Origin: Brevipalpus yothersi
Taxonomy: Eukaryota; Arthropoda; Arachnida; Trombidiformes; Tenuipalpidae
NCBI GenBank assembly: GCA_003956705.1
Contig: QZCP01000445.1
Coordinates: 460,027-524,026 of the forward strand
Direction: 5' to 3'
Length of the DNA stretch: 64,000 nt
Each line of letters starts with the position of its first letter. Positions within the stretch are counted from its first letter, which is position 1. The position numbers and the translations under genes were made by a program. Under the pieces are notes generated by a model, which saw only the letters and a program-made list of their open reading frames with translations, did not search any database and was not told the origin of the DNA. This document shows, in pieces, positions 1 to 11,700 of this stretch.

Positions 1-21
1 GTTTGTAAATAAAAATAAGAT

Positions 22-27
22 TTTATT
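22..27 (-). terminator. poly(A) signal for ERp44
   Basis: An AATAAA hexamer on the minus strand lies about 80 nt beyond the ERp44 stop codon, the usual position for a cleavage/polyadenylation signal after a short 3' UTR. The hexamer is seen directly; its use is inferred. Confidence 0.6.
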
Positions 28-106
28 CTAGACCTTATCATCGTTCTTATTCTCCCGTGAAAATGGGTTGATATCAGCATGGTGGAAGTCAAGTTGAGCC
101 TTTTCC

Positions 107-1827
107 TTATAACTCATCTCTGAGTAGAGTATATCGGTTTCGAGATGGGGCCAACTTTTTGAATGTTGACTCAGGAGGTGAAGTCATGATCTGTGTGAGA
201 AGGGGAAAGAAGAAGAAAAAGACAAACAATCAGAGCTCAAATCACAAACTTGATGATGCAGGGTATTTACTTGATTATCAGAGTGAGCATCTTGATCCGG
301 CTCTGGTCCAAAATGGAAAACACGATGCAATTTACCGCTATGCAAGTCTTGGACGAATTGTGCAAGTTTACCAGGAATCCTGAAAATTACAAATTAACAA
401 GAATCATAATTACTTCTTCCTTCACGCGAGCCACTCGATTAATGGTAACTCACTTAATATCCTCGTAATTGGGGAACAAGTACATGTGTCGGAAACTATC
501 GATTGCTATCAGCGGAAGATCTTTGGTACTCTTGCCAAGATGGTGTAAGGGATGGGCAAACTTTTGTCCATCAGCAGTTAAGAAATTGATGCTGGGAGAT
601 TCACTGTAAAGTTCTTTGTGAACAATTTCGGTATAAAATTCGACCGATTTTCGATCATCTGGATTATGAAAAAGTATTAAGAAGGGTAAACCTTCTTCGG
701 TCAATTCTTCCGCATTCTCGAAAGTTATTTCTCGAACAAGAGGAATGCACTTGTTTGTTGACCATGTGCTGAATTCATCATAACTTTGCAATGTGCCCGG
801 ATAGGTAACATCTTGAGAGCCAATCTCGGTACGCGGAGGCTTGAAGACTATTCTCAATTTTTCTGTTATAAGCAAGTGTGGGGCAGCCTTTTCACCGGTT
901 ATCCAAAAGAAATTGCAATCACTTTTCAGATCAATGGCTACTTTACGGAACACATCATACAACGCTGGATTGTTGGCAGGTGGATCATGAGAATATGCAA
1001 CAATAGCGCCTTGCTTTTTAACTATTTCAGTATCATCATTCTGAGCAGTGATCAGTTTAACAGGATCTTTGAGTAAATCTTTGATATAAGACGTTATTGC
1101 CTCAATACTACGTTGACCACGATACTCTTTTTTCGCTGTTTTACGATTGATTATCAATTTAAGTGTTGGATATTTAGTTATATGAAAACGTGAAGCAAGA
1201 GAACCTGATACGAGAGAGAGAGAGAGAGAGAGAAAAAAAAAAAGTCGTTATATTTATATGAATCGTAAAAAAAACTTTCACGTAGCATTCAGAAGTCGAA
1301 TTGGAACGAATTTCAAGCATGATCTGATAAAGGAGAGAGAAAAGAGAGAGAAGAGAGAGAAAAAATGTATCAACTTACTTTGAGCCTCACAGTCTACTTT
1401 ACCAAAAAAAACTCTATTAGGCTCTGGAAAATCTTGCTTAACTTTTGCGTATGCCTCCTCAAAAACAGGAGCCAATATTTGACTAAATCTACACCAATCA
1501 GCGTAGAAATTAATAAAAACTAATTCATGATTAGCTGTTGAAGGGGAGAGAAGAAGAAGGTAATCAATTACATCCGGTAATATTGGTGTATGTTTGTTGC
1601 CCATATACATGTATATATACCAGTATAATATACATATAAGCTCACCTGTGATACTTTCAAAATTATCTGTTGTTAATTGACCAACTTCCTCACACTTAAA
1701 TACTTTAAGGCACAACTATGAAGTGGAAAAGAGAAGAAAGCATTACTAATAAACACGATAATTGATCAATTATTAATCTATAACTTACCAAAAAGATGGA
1801 TATTAAAATTGATTCTAATCTAAACAT
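107..1827 (-). CDS. ERp44: ERp44 (thioredoxin-domain ER resident protein), 6 exons
   Basis: Endoplasmic reticulum thioredoxin-family chaperone that retains and quality-controls secretory cargo and Ero1 oxidase through mixed disulfides (family knowledge). Exons on the minus strand: 1827-1789, 1715-1646, 1534-1379, 1204-454, 379-271, 190-107; all joins are GT-AG and keep frame, giving 402 residues, close to the roughly 406 of vertebrate ERp44. The N-terminus is a hydrophobic signal peptide (MFRLESILISIFL). The first thioredoxin domain carries FYADWCRFS, the CRFS active site with a single catalytic cysteine typical of ERp44. Then come the KYPTLKL and EYRGQRS motifs and two further degenerate thioredoxin-like domains. 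The last exon ends in RDEL, a KDEL-type retrieval signal. The 111-bp second intron is in frame and has no stop, so gene finders may retain it; removing it restores FESITANHELVFINFYADW. Confidence 0.95.
1212..1233. repeat. (GA)n tract in ERp44 intron 3
   Basis: A pure GA dinucleotide run. On the ERp44 coding strand it reads (CT)11 and ends 6 bases before the TATCAG acceptor of exon 4, so it probably serves as the polypyrimidine tract of that splice site. Confidence 0.85.
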
Positions 1828-4800
1828 TTCACTTGAAGATCAGTTATTGATGATAAACATAAACACATATACCTACACATACATAAACACACACACACAC
1901 CAATTGAGCAACTGAATACTAATCAAAAAAGGAAAAATGTATTCCCCAAACAAATGCTATATTTTGGGTTTTAATTAATCAAGAAACAATCAAATCACGA
2001 CATCATGATGATTGTGTTCTCATCATGATTATCATCATCAAAATAATCCCACAATTTTTGACACACACAAGTCAAGAAGAAGGATGAAGCAGAAGCATTC
2101 AAGAAAATCGCTTTCAACTTGCCAGACTCAAGACACTGTGTGTGTGTAGAGCATGTTGTTTAGGGGCCTTCAATGTATTGCGAATAGGCTTCATGGCTTG
2201 GTAGAGAGAGTGGAGAAAAATCCAAGTTCTATTAGATCATTTTGATTAATTTTTAATTCAAATCTTTGCTATCATCAAGTTTCAATTAGACTGTGAAGAG
2301 AGGAAGAGAACATGCTTTGGAATGGTAAACAGTTTTAACACCTGTCTGGTTGGAGTCACATGTTTTTTTCTCTGTGAAAAGATGTGATTTCTTTGGGTTG
2401 ACATTGTAACGGTACATGATGAAATGTGGTGGGAATTGTATTCGTAGGTGTGATGTAACTGTATTTGTGATAGAAAATGATTGATTATTAATGGGGAAAA
2501 AATTTTACCATAAACTTACACTTGGAGTTTGAGAAGAATTAGGTCGAGAGTATTATGGGAATTGTTGTTGGTGAGGTGTATTTTTTCCATGGATAGAATA
2601 AAATTTAATGGACAGTGAGTTTAGTTTGGATATTTTGTTGATGAAAGCTGCAATCTAACATATACTTGGCGTAAGTATGTTTATATGTTTACAATCAATT
2701 GTTTGGCAAAATTTTCGATAGATTCTTTATTCTTAGTAAGCTAATTGTAATGATTAAGTGTGAATTTGACGCTGCTAAAACTTTTGATCCTACTTATCTA
2801 TTTTTTAGGGACACTTTTGTCCCTGACTTTGATGATATTCGTACAGTCTAAATTGGCCTTCAATCCTGTAAATGAACTTGATTTGTTGAAGAAAATATGT
2901 ATGGGTTTCCAACCTAAATCAAATGGTCTCTAATTTGATTGAAGATAATCAAAAACTCATAAAAGTATAGGGAGATGAATGTGATTACTGTTGGATTAGA
3001 TTTTCTCTTTCTCTTTCACTTTTACTTTCTCTCATGATCAAGTGAAAGGATAAGGAAAAATCGATGCGATGAGATCAATTCGATTGAATCGAATAAATAC
3101 GAAAATAATATGCAAGAGAATTCATTGTGAGAAATACAGTAGTGTTAAGATATTTTTTCTCTTTACTTCAATCAACTTCCAGATAAATCCAATCGAATAC
3201 ACTTATTTTGGATTATATTATATGTTACATTTGTGTGGATAATTTTTGTTGAGTTTTTGGCTTGATAATTCTCAAAATTTCGACAGAATAGTGGACAAAG
3301 TCGTCAAAAACTAATGATCATGCAACTGATGATGTTTTCACTTTTTGAAAAAATTTGTTGATTTCTTGTAGCTTTTAACATCAGTATGCAGATCTGTCAT
3401 TCGTTTGAAAGAAATAGTCAATCGAATTATGAACCAGATCTTATTCGAATTCTTTTCGTCTCATATTCATGATTTCATGATGTAAAACTACAACTCATTC
3501 GAGTTGTCCTCCTATTCGATCCCAAATACTCTCAATTAATCAACAGAGATTTTCAAATCCACCCATCTTGGTCATTTCTTATCCTTTCATGAGAATTCTG
3601 TCTAATTTACTCTTTAGTTCTAGTTGATGATTGTATTCATAGGAGTCAAGACTCAAATTACTTCTTCAAGCGCAATCCACATCACCATGACATGAGGAAA
3701 TGAAATCGAATTGATAACTTACAACATCAGTAGTAAGCAATCGATGCTCATTGGTCGTTTATTCTTCATGGAATATTCCCCCAATACTCACTGGAGTAAT
3801 TGAAACAATATTCGATGAATCCTAATTCAATGTCAGTGTAATCATGATATTTCAATCGAAACTTCGCAACGGTCCAATAGAAAGTTGCCTTCTTGTAGAC
3901 TAATTTGGATGAGAATCAGTGGTTCTAGTGATAAGAAGATTATCATGATAAAAATTTTATTCGAGTCACTGAGCCCAAGTGTTGAACTGCATTACTGATA
4001 CCCTTTTTGACTGGAACATACAGTAGTTTCAACATGAAAGGAAGAAAGAGAAAGTAAAAAAAGTTCAGCAACTACTCTGAGGCCTCTTCGAATCGATAAA
4101 TTATTGAAACTATTGAAACTTTATCAAAAGTGAAAAAAGAAAATGCTTTGGACAGAATACAGAATATAGATAATTGAGCCTAAAATTGCTTACATTTGAA
4201 GGCGAAACCAATATTCGGCGATATGATATCAATGTTTGTCCTTCGATTTATCGGTAACCACATCAAACTAACCAAAATTGAGTGGAAATGTCCGAATGAT
4301 TGTTTACTTGATTTGTATGTGTGTACATGTTTTGCTTCTCACTATCTTTCTCAATTGAATGGAACTATCGATTTGAACTTTGAAAGTCGATTACAGAGTA
4401 GCACCAAATTAGTGGTAGGAGTAAAATTGCCTTTGCTTACCTTTATTCACTATTATGATGATGATCTTCATTGGCGCCTATTTGATCTCGTATTTTTCGA
4501 TTGAACATCATATACAAAATTATATGCGATCAAGAGAGAAAGAGAGGCTTATAGTTGGAGTGGATAATCATTGTCAAGATTGAGGAGGCCTTATATTAAT
4601 TGAAAAAAGTCTTTTCAAATGGACTCCAAGTAAGAATTGTTACTGTAATTTGACTTATAATATTATCGATTTCAGAAGCTTCGACAACTTCACCTCATCT
4701 CAAAGCTCGACCCAGTCGATGGTTTACATTCAATATGGTTGGCATCAGTGTAAAGTTTTGTTTGATTATTTAATTGTCTGAAAAGTCTTCAAAAAATTAT

Positions 4801-5546
4801 CTCTCTCTTTCTTTCTCTCTCTAACTTTTGATTTCTTTCATTCATTATCATTCCAAAAGAATGGCAATTCGATAAGACAATTGTGAAAGTTTTTATTCTA
4901 AAAGTATTTCGATTGGATGAATAAATCGAGTGAATTATTTTGAGTATTCTGATTTGAGTAGACAAATTTTTCATTTAGTGTGTGTGTGTGTGTATTTTGA
5001 AATATATTTTAAATAGTCAAATTTTGTATCTATTCGATAGGAAAAAAAGCCTCTAAATAAAAGGAGAGACTTTCAAGATACTGATATCATGATGAAACAT
5101 GTTTCACACTTCAAGTGAACAATAACACAATAAAACTATCCTGATTCCGATCTCGATTTCCTTCACTTTGGCTACACACTTACATACACACAAACCTCAC
5201 ACATTTAATATCCAATCGATGACCAAAAATCAAGTGGAGCGGAGCAAAATTGGCTTAATTGTCTTGGGTATGTGTTAGTGAGATAGATAGATGGAGAGAG
5301 AGAAAGGAAAAGGTAAATCAACAACAATTTATGGTGGAATCGCTCCCTGTTGAGGGAGGAAAATTTTCACCTTACCGAAAATTGTTGTCGAAATGAGTGA
5401 GATAGAGAGAGAGAGAGAGAGATGAAAAGAGTTAGAATTCAATGTTAGTATAAATTCGAAGAATGTCGTGTTCAATTTTCATTATGATATTTGTTCAAGT
5501 TCGATAGTTCGATGAGAGAAAGTTCTTTTAAAATACAATTAGCAAG
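1828..5546. other. Intergenic region between ERp44 and the Trp/His-rich gene
   Basis: About 3.7 kb with no convincing gene on either strand. It holds the divergent upstream regions of the two flanking genes, short CA/GT runs (1890-1901, 4980-4993), a cluster of ATCATGAT-type palindromes around 2000-2040, and low-complexity AT-rich sequence. The longest open frame (about 100 codons near 4200-4500, plus strand) has no recognisable domain and no supporting splice or promoter context. Confidence 0.6.
5449..5454 (+). promoter_or_regulatory. TATA box candidate for the Trp/His-rich secreted protein gene
   Basis: TATAAA in the context gtaTAAATTCG sits 93 nt upstream of the ATG, leaving room for a start site near 5480 and a short leader. 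It lies just after a GA run at 5405-5422, which could bind a GAGA-type factor. The motif is visible; function is inferred. Confidence 0.5.
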
Positions 5547-6652
5547 ATGACCACTGTCAAGGTGAGTGGACTACTATGGGACTATCAATTAATTTTTCTC
5601 AAGAGTTATTGCCTGTGTTAACGTGCCAATGGATATTTTCTATCGAATCGATGGATTATTTTGGTATAAACTTGTCCTCGATGTGATCATCTAATGTATT
5701 CTCCCTGTTCTGTTTCGTTTGTGGAAAAAGGTTTCAATTTTAGCTGCTTTTGTGTTCATCACATTTTTCGGAATTGTTCTATCTAACTGGGGTGGATGGA
5801 ATGGCTGGGGATACAGTCACACATGGTCTGAGCCTTGGGGTATTAATCATGGATATAAATGGGGTAAGCTTGGAATCAATATGTGCATGATGGAAAGAAT
5901 GAGAGATTCTTGATAATCTGTCTTAGATTTTTTTGGAAGTCATTTGGGATTAGGGTCGGTTTTTATCGAAAAAATTTGACTTAAAGATTTAATTAATGAT
6001 GAACTAATTCACGATAGTGATTAGAAAATTAGTTTACTTTTTTCTCAAGTTCTTTTTTCACACGATTTGAAAACGATTTGAATCAAGATCATCGAAAAAC
6101 GATACACCTTTACACCCAGTTTTTGTGTAAGATTCAATTAAATCACAAGTTCTGATTTAATTTGCTTAAAATTGAGAGAGAGAAAGAACGAAGAGCGCGA
6201 AAAATATGATCATCACTTGTACGTCAAGAAATTAAAATCTTCTTGACACACATTTCAACATTTAAACGTAATACGTGTACGTATTCCCTTTTTTCACAGG
6301 TAATAAGAAAGCTCATGTAAAGTTTGATAGACACGGTAAGTAGACTGTTCTTCCTCTTTCTCTAACTCACTTTCTCACTTTTCCTACGTAATCGGAAGAA
6401 AGAGAGAAAATAAATATCGATAACGTTAATTTTTATCTTTCATCAACGTTTTTGCATCTTCATCAACTCACTAATACCAACCCACTTTTGATACAAACGC
6501 ACAAAACGTATACACTCACATAATCACACAGGCCATCCAGCTTGGTGCACCGGTTGGGGATGGAATGAGAAATGCCATGGAGGAGATGATTGGTAAATGA
6601 TTATAATTGTTCATCTTTTTTTCCGTTATGATGACGATTAAGAAGAGAATGC

Positions 6653-6728
<76 letters not shown>

Positions 6729-7076
6729 TCGAGATTAATTATCAGTCCTTGACAATTGCCTTAGCAACATTGTCACTTAATATGCACTGAACACATGTAC
6801 AATTCAAAGTGTTCTCATGTGTTTGCTGTCTCTCTTCTCGTTCTGGATTAATCTTGGGAGAAATCTTTTCTGAAGGTTATTCGAGAAAATGATGAGAGAG
6901 AACGTTATTTCATTCATTTCAATTCAAGCATGCTAATGAGTAGCCAAAAATTTGAATGTCTCAATATTTAAATTGTGTTACTAATTCTGAAATTTTTTAT
7001 CATTCATAGGGTCAAATATTCAGTCCATCAGCAACATGATGGATGGGGCAAGAAGCATGGTTGGGGTTGGCATTGA
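5547..7076 (+). CDS. Small secreted Trp/His/Gly-rich protein, unknown family, 5 exons
   Basis: I do not recognise a family. Exons 5547-5561, 5731-5863, 6300-6335, 6532-6592 and 7010-7076 join through GT-AG introns (169, 436, 196 and 417 bp) into an uninterrupted 103-residue frame. Residues 1-23 form a clear signal peptide with a hydrophobic core and small residues at LSN. The predicted mature part of about 80 residues has 13 tryptophans and 10 histidines, repeated WGW/GWG units (WGGWNGW, TGWGWNEKC, HGWGWH at the C-terminus) and only two cysteines (residues 67 and 76), which could form one disulfide. There are no dibasic sites typical of short neuropeptides. The composition suggests a structural cuticle or secretion component, a metal-binding protein or a host-defence peptide; the sequence does not decide between these. 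The 5-codon first exon and 36-nt third exon explain why single-frame searches miss it. The acceptor at 5730 is weak (purine-rich), so the first join is the least certain. Confidence 0.8.
6661..6725. repeat. (GA)32 microsatellite
   Basis: An essentially perfect AG/GA run in the fourth intron of the Trp/His-rich gene, preceded by an A-run. The purine strand is the sense strand of the gene. Confidence 0.97.
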
Positions 7077-8370
7077 TGGTGATTTGGGCCAAGCTTTTCC
7101 CCAAAGAGTACAGAAATCGGAGACAAGAATTGCGAAATGGCACTAATTAATACCCTGAAGAATACATGAAAATCGAGCTTCCCAAAGCTTCATCACATCT
7201 GGAATTAATATTCTGTAATCTGTATACTGGTATCATGATCAACATAACGATGTTCATCTTTTGATTTGATATCAAGTTTACTGTTATATACCGGAAAAAC
7301 CATAATCAAACACACTCCATGTAAATTGTTGTTGCCTACTTTCGGAAATAGATGTACACACATCAGAAAACAAACATGATTCATCTCCCCTTTCATAACA
7401 GTGTGTGATTAAAAAAAAATGAACATAGCCATTCACAATTGATAGATAATCGATAAAACATTGTCTCATTTTCGGTTTCATCTGATTGTTGAAACATTTC
7501 GATTTCGGTTACTTTTCACCACCGGAAAGAGAAGTAATAAAAAGATGATATCCTGACACGATAATTGCCAACAGATATCCAAACTGCTGGTCTCTCTACA
7601 TTCCAAGATTCACCATGAGACCATGAGTCAAGTTCAAGTGTAGATAGAAATGTATCATGATCACAACAATTCATGATCAAGTTCAGCATGTAAAGGCTTC
7701 TCTTGCTCATACAGAATCTGTATTACAGATACAAAGTATATACACAGTTTCTCGTTAGATTCATCCATTTTGTCGAATATTCGCCCAAATTATCGGGTAA
7801 AGAAATTCATCTCTTCTTCCCCAAAATGAATATTTTTTCGGAAAAAAGATTCATTTCCTTCATCCATCCTCTCTCTGGGTAATTAATATCATACACCAAA
7901 CAATCAAAAAAAAATATATTCAATCATTTTTATTTATAATCAATATTACCTTGAAAGTAATATTTTGATTGGTTCATGATACTTTCCATCATGATGATGT
8001 TTGCCATTTTGTTTTAATTTCATCATCTCTCTCTCTCTCTGTTTTGTAAAAAGCGGTCATGAAAAGCAAGAGAGAGAGAGAAAAAAACCCAAGAAACACA
8101 TACAGATCACACACATGCTGCTTAGCCCATCTCCAGTATGCTCACCTATGGACTTATGGGCTATGGGCTAATAAAAATTGCCGCCCGAAATCTACTAGGC
8201 TAAGAATCAAGCTTTCTTTTTTGCCATGTACCTCTCTCTCTTCCTATGGTTCCTATGTACATGGCGTTGAGGCCAAAATAGGTACACACAGTGTTACATG
8301 GTACCATGTACCGAAAACCAAAAACTCCGATCTGGTAGAGAGAGCATCGAGAGAAGATGATACAGTAGTC

Positions 8371-8394
8371 GAGAGAGAGAGAGAGAGAGAGAGA
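8371..8394. repeat. (GA)12 microsatellite
   Basis: A perfect GA run in the region upstream of Sfmbt. Confidence 0.95.
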
Positions 8395-8438
8395 AACAGC
8401 AGTATCAGTATGCGCAGGCGACAGGCGGGCTTATGCAC

Positions 8439-8442
<4 letters not shown>

Positions 8443-8472
<30 letters not shown>
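8443..8472. repeat. (TG)15 microsatellite
   Basis: A perfect TG/GT run about 50 bases after the (GA)12 tract. It is one of the few long dinucleotide repeats here that is not GA/CT. Confidence 0.95.
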
Positions 8473-8476
<4 letters not shown>

Positions 8477-8757
8477 GGGTAAAGAGATTGAAGCTGATGA
8501 GTAAAGCTCAGATATATCTGAGGAATATTTCTTCAGAACATTCTTTTCAGATACATATATATATGTATGTATGTGTGTGTATTTTATTTTCCAATTATTT
8601 TTTTACTACGATCGTGTGTATGTCGTGAATGATCGTGAAAGATTATTATCTTATTGATGTGTGTAAACATTGATTGGTGGTGAATTTTTTTTTCTCTCTC
8701 TTTCACACTTTTGAACACTACATATTTTATTAGGAGAGAGAGAGAAACATTGCCGCA

Positions 8758-11700
8758 ATGGCCAGTGAAGAGAGTGAAATTAAAACTCCAACAAGTAAGT
8801 GTGGTGTATTGTGATGGAGATATTAATTAAATTTTCTTGACACCATTGACCATTGATCACATTCAATTGTTGGTTTTTGGGTTTTGAGAAAATTTTCTTA
8901 CTTCAGTACAATTTTTTTTTCTCTTCCTTCGATCACTTTTAATGGTCACTTTTGTATGATTTGTTTGTCTTATACATACTGTATCACACTGATTCTCGCT
9001 TATTGCTTACTTTCACTCTTTCTCTTCCTCTTTCCTAAACCTAATTGATTGTATTTATATATTTTTTTTTCTCAAAACAGTCGATGAACAAGAATCAGAA
9101 TGTATCAGTAAAACAGAAGCAACAATGTCATCTGAGGTGGCCGCCAATGATGTAGACAATGATGATGGTAATGTTGATAACGAAGATATGGAAGAAATTG
9201 ATGAAGATTTGGTTCCTGAAGATGCTTTCTGGCACGTAAGTTGATTCATAGTTTACTTTTTTTTAATTAACATCAATTTTTTTACTATCACTTGTTTTCC
9301 CCTCATTCAATGTTTTTATTCTGTTTACTTCGGTGTTGGATTGTTAATTGTTACTAGTACTATTTATATTCATATATATTGATTACCGAATAGATCACAT
9401 CTTTCCACCACATCATCTTCATGATCAACATGATCTCTTTGATATTTTCACCTTTTTTCTCTCTTTTTCTTCTACTCTTTACCACTCGAACTTCTATTCC
9501 AGATCACATTTCATCTCTGAATATGTCTCTCATTGACTTTCTTTTTGCCATGGATAACTTTATTTAATGTATTAATTTGTATGTGTGTCTCTCTCTTTCT
9601 TTCTTTCCACTTTTTACTTTCATCCAGATTGAAGCCAGTCGGATAAATGGCTTCGAGATAGATATGAAAATTGAAATAGAACATGAAACTGGTAAATATT
9701 GGTTCGCAACCATAACCAATGTATGCTCCAATCTGTTGTCCATCCGGTGGACTGGCGCTACAACTGATTCTTGGTTCGATGTGAAACACAATCAATGCTA
9801 TCCATTTGGACATTTACGGGATTCGGACAAGGAAACTGTTCCACCATCATCTCTCAAATTGTCCGATGAGCTTATCAATCAAACTATTGAAGAGTACAAG
9901 AAATTCAATGAACAACAGCAGAAGCAACAGCAACAACAAGATGATTCAGCGAATCAAAATAAACCATTTGGACTCTTCAAACTTGGTGGCTTGGATCCAG
10001 TGCAAATTTTGGCACCAGGTACAATATTGGAAGTTGATTTTCCCAATTCAAGTAATCGTTTATGGTTTGCTGCGGTCAAGAAGAATATTGGTGGCCGCTT
10101 ACTATTGGAATGGCATCACAATGGTAATGTAACGGAGACATGTAATTACGGGCCAATGGATTTTTGGCTCCACTTTTGCCATCCTCGAGTACATCATCTC
10201 TGTTATGGTCGAGATAGACAGGATGTTGTTTATTTTCCTCCCTTCAAATTGGATTCATATTCAAATTGGATGAATGATTTGAATGAATTTTTTGAGCTGC
10301 GTGATAATAGTGAAAAATATGATTTGGTCCAATATTTGATAACCAATGCAAAACAAAGACGTCCAGATTTAATTGACCCTCTCAGTATTGAGAATCTCAG
10401 AAAACGAGACATCGCATTAACATTTCCCTCTGATAGACTTGAGTTGGTCCTAGTTTCCATAAGTGACAAGGAACATGACTCATTTACAGTACAAACTCAA
10501 GAACCTCCTCATAGAACTAATTGCATTCCTATTGACGATAATATTGCCGTTTTACCGATCAATTGGGCTGAAGAGTATGGTATGTCTCTGTACAATTTTC
10601 AAGATGCTTCGAAAGATTTTCACAGTTATTTAAAGAAAAACAAAGCACGTGCCGCTCCTATCAAATTGATAGAGAGTGAAAGGGTGTTCAAATTTAAAGT
10701 GAACCATAAATTAGAAATTATACATCCTCAAGACAGTGGAAAGGTATAATATACATAGTCTATTACAATCATTTTAATCTTAATTATTAACAGAGAGAAT
10801 GACTTTGATTTTCTCAGATCTGCGAAGGAATAGTAACTCGAGTCACACCTCCTCTGGTTTGGATTGAAATATCTAATGACCTAGTTCATGTTTTACCCTA
10901 CAATTCTACTGATCTTTATCCAATTGGTTTCTGTGAAGACAATGACTATCAAGTTACCAAGTTATTAACACCGAGTAAGAAGTTCAAAGGTGAGTAATGT
11001 ACAGTGATGCTAGAGTCACTGATACTTTCTGTTTTTCCGTGATCGATGGCTAGTCATCTCTCTCTATCCCAAAGTGATGTACATCTGATAATCTTGTGAC
11101 TTAACAACCTTACAAAACATGAGGGTTTCTCAAGCGTCGTCAAATTTTTTTTTCTGATCATCGATAAATTTCAGGAAAATTTATTTCACTTTTTCTTCCC
11201 CCTCTCAACAGTCTCCAAAGATACCCAAGAAAAAAAGGATACTAGTGAAGAGCCTGATGAAAATGGCTTGAAATCTAATTCTCGTATTCCAAATAGCCTT
11301 CTGCCAGAGGTTGCCAAAGGAACGTGTCCTAGAATATATTTTAATCATAAATGTTTCACGGGTCCACTATTAAGCAAGTCGAAGATAAGAGAATTACCTC
11401 GTTTTGTTGGTCCTGGTCCAGTGGTCCTAGTTTTACAAGAGGTGATCTCTAAAATAATCTCAGTAGCCTATGTGCCTCCTCGAGTTCTGAATGAATTAAG
11501 CTCCAAAGGATTCGAAGAGCTTCTCAAAAAAGTTTCCGTTGATGATACTCATGAGGTCGTTTTTAAGGCTAAATATCAGAAGAAATCTTTTCATGACGGC
11601 ATTTATGTGACGCAAAAAGTAGAAGAGATCGAAGAATTTTGTAAAGCTGTTTGTGGTCATCTCAAGTGCTGTTATAATCTCTTTGGCCCACAATTATATG

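Larger units (their letters stand above)
7077..8757. other. Intergenic region upstream of Sfmbt
   Basis: About 1.7 kb containing the 3' flank of the Trp/His-rich gene, AT-rich sequence, a (GA)12 run at 8371-8394 and a (GT)15 run at 8443-8472. A 189-codon open frame at 8059-8628 is built largely on these dinucleotide repeats and is not a credible gene. The Sfmbt 5' leader probably begins in the last few hundred bases. Confidence 0.6.

Noticed and set aside
1999..2040. ATCATGAT/ATCATC-rich patches here and near 43366, considered as CRISPR-like or transposon ends
   Set aside because: Short, irregular, without spacers or paired terminal repeats; they fit local simple-sequence bias.
4196..4504. 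102-codon open frame with several cysteines in the first intergenic region
   Set aside because: No signal peptide, no recognisable family, no splice or promoter support, and the length is within chance for six frames in 64 kb.
8059..8628. 189-codon plus-strand open frame upstream of Sfmbt
   Set aside because: Much of it is GA and GT dinucleotide repeat translated as Arg-Glu and Val-Cys runs; no domain, and a repeat-driven lack of stops explains it.
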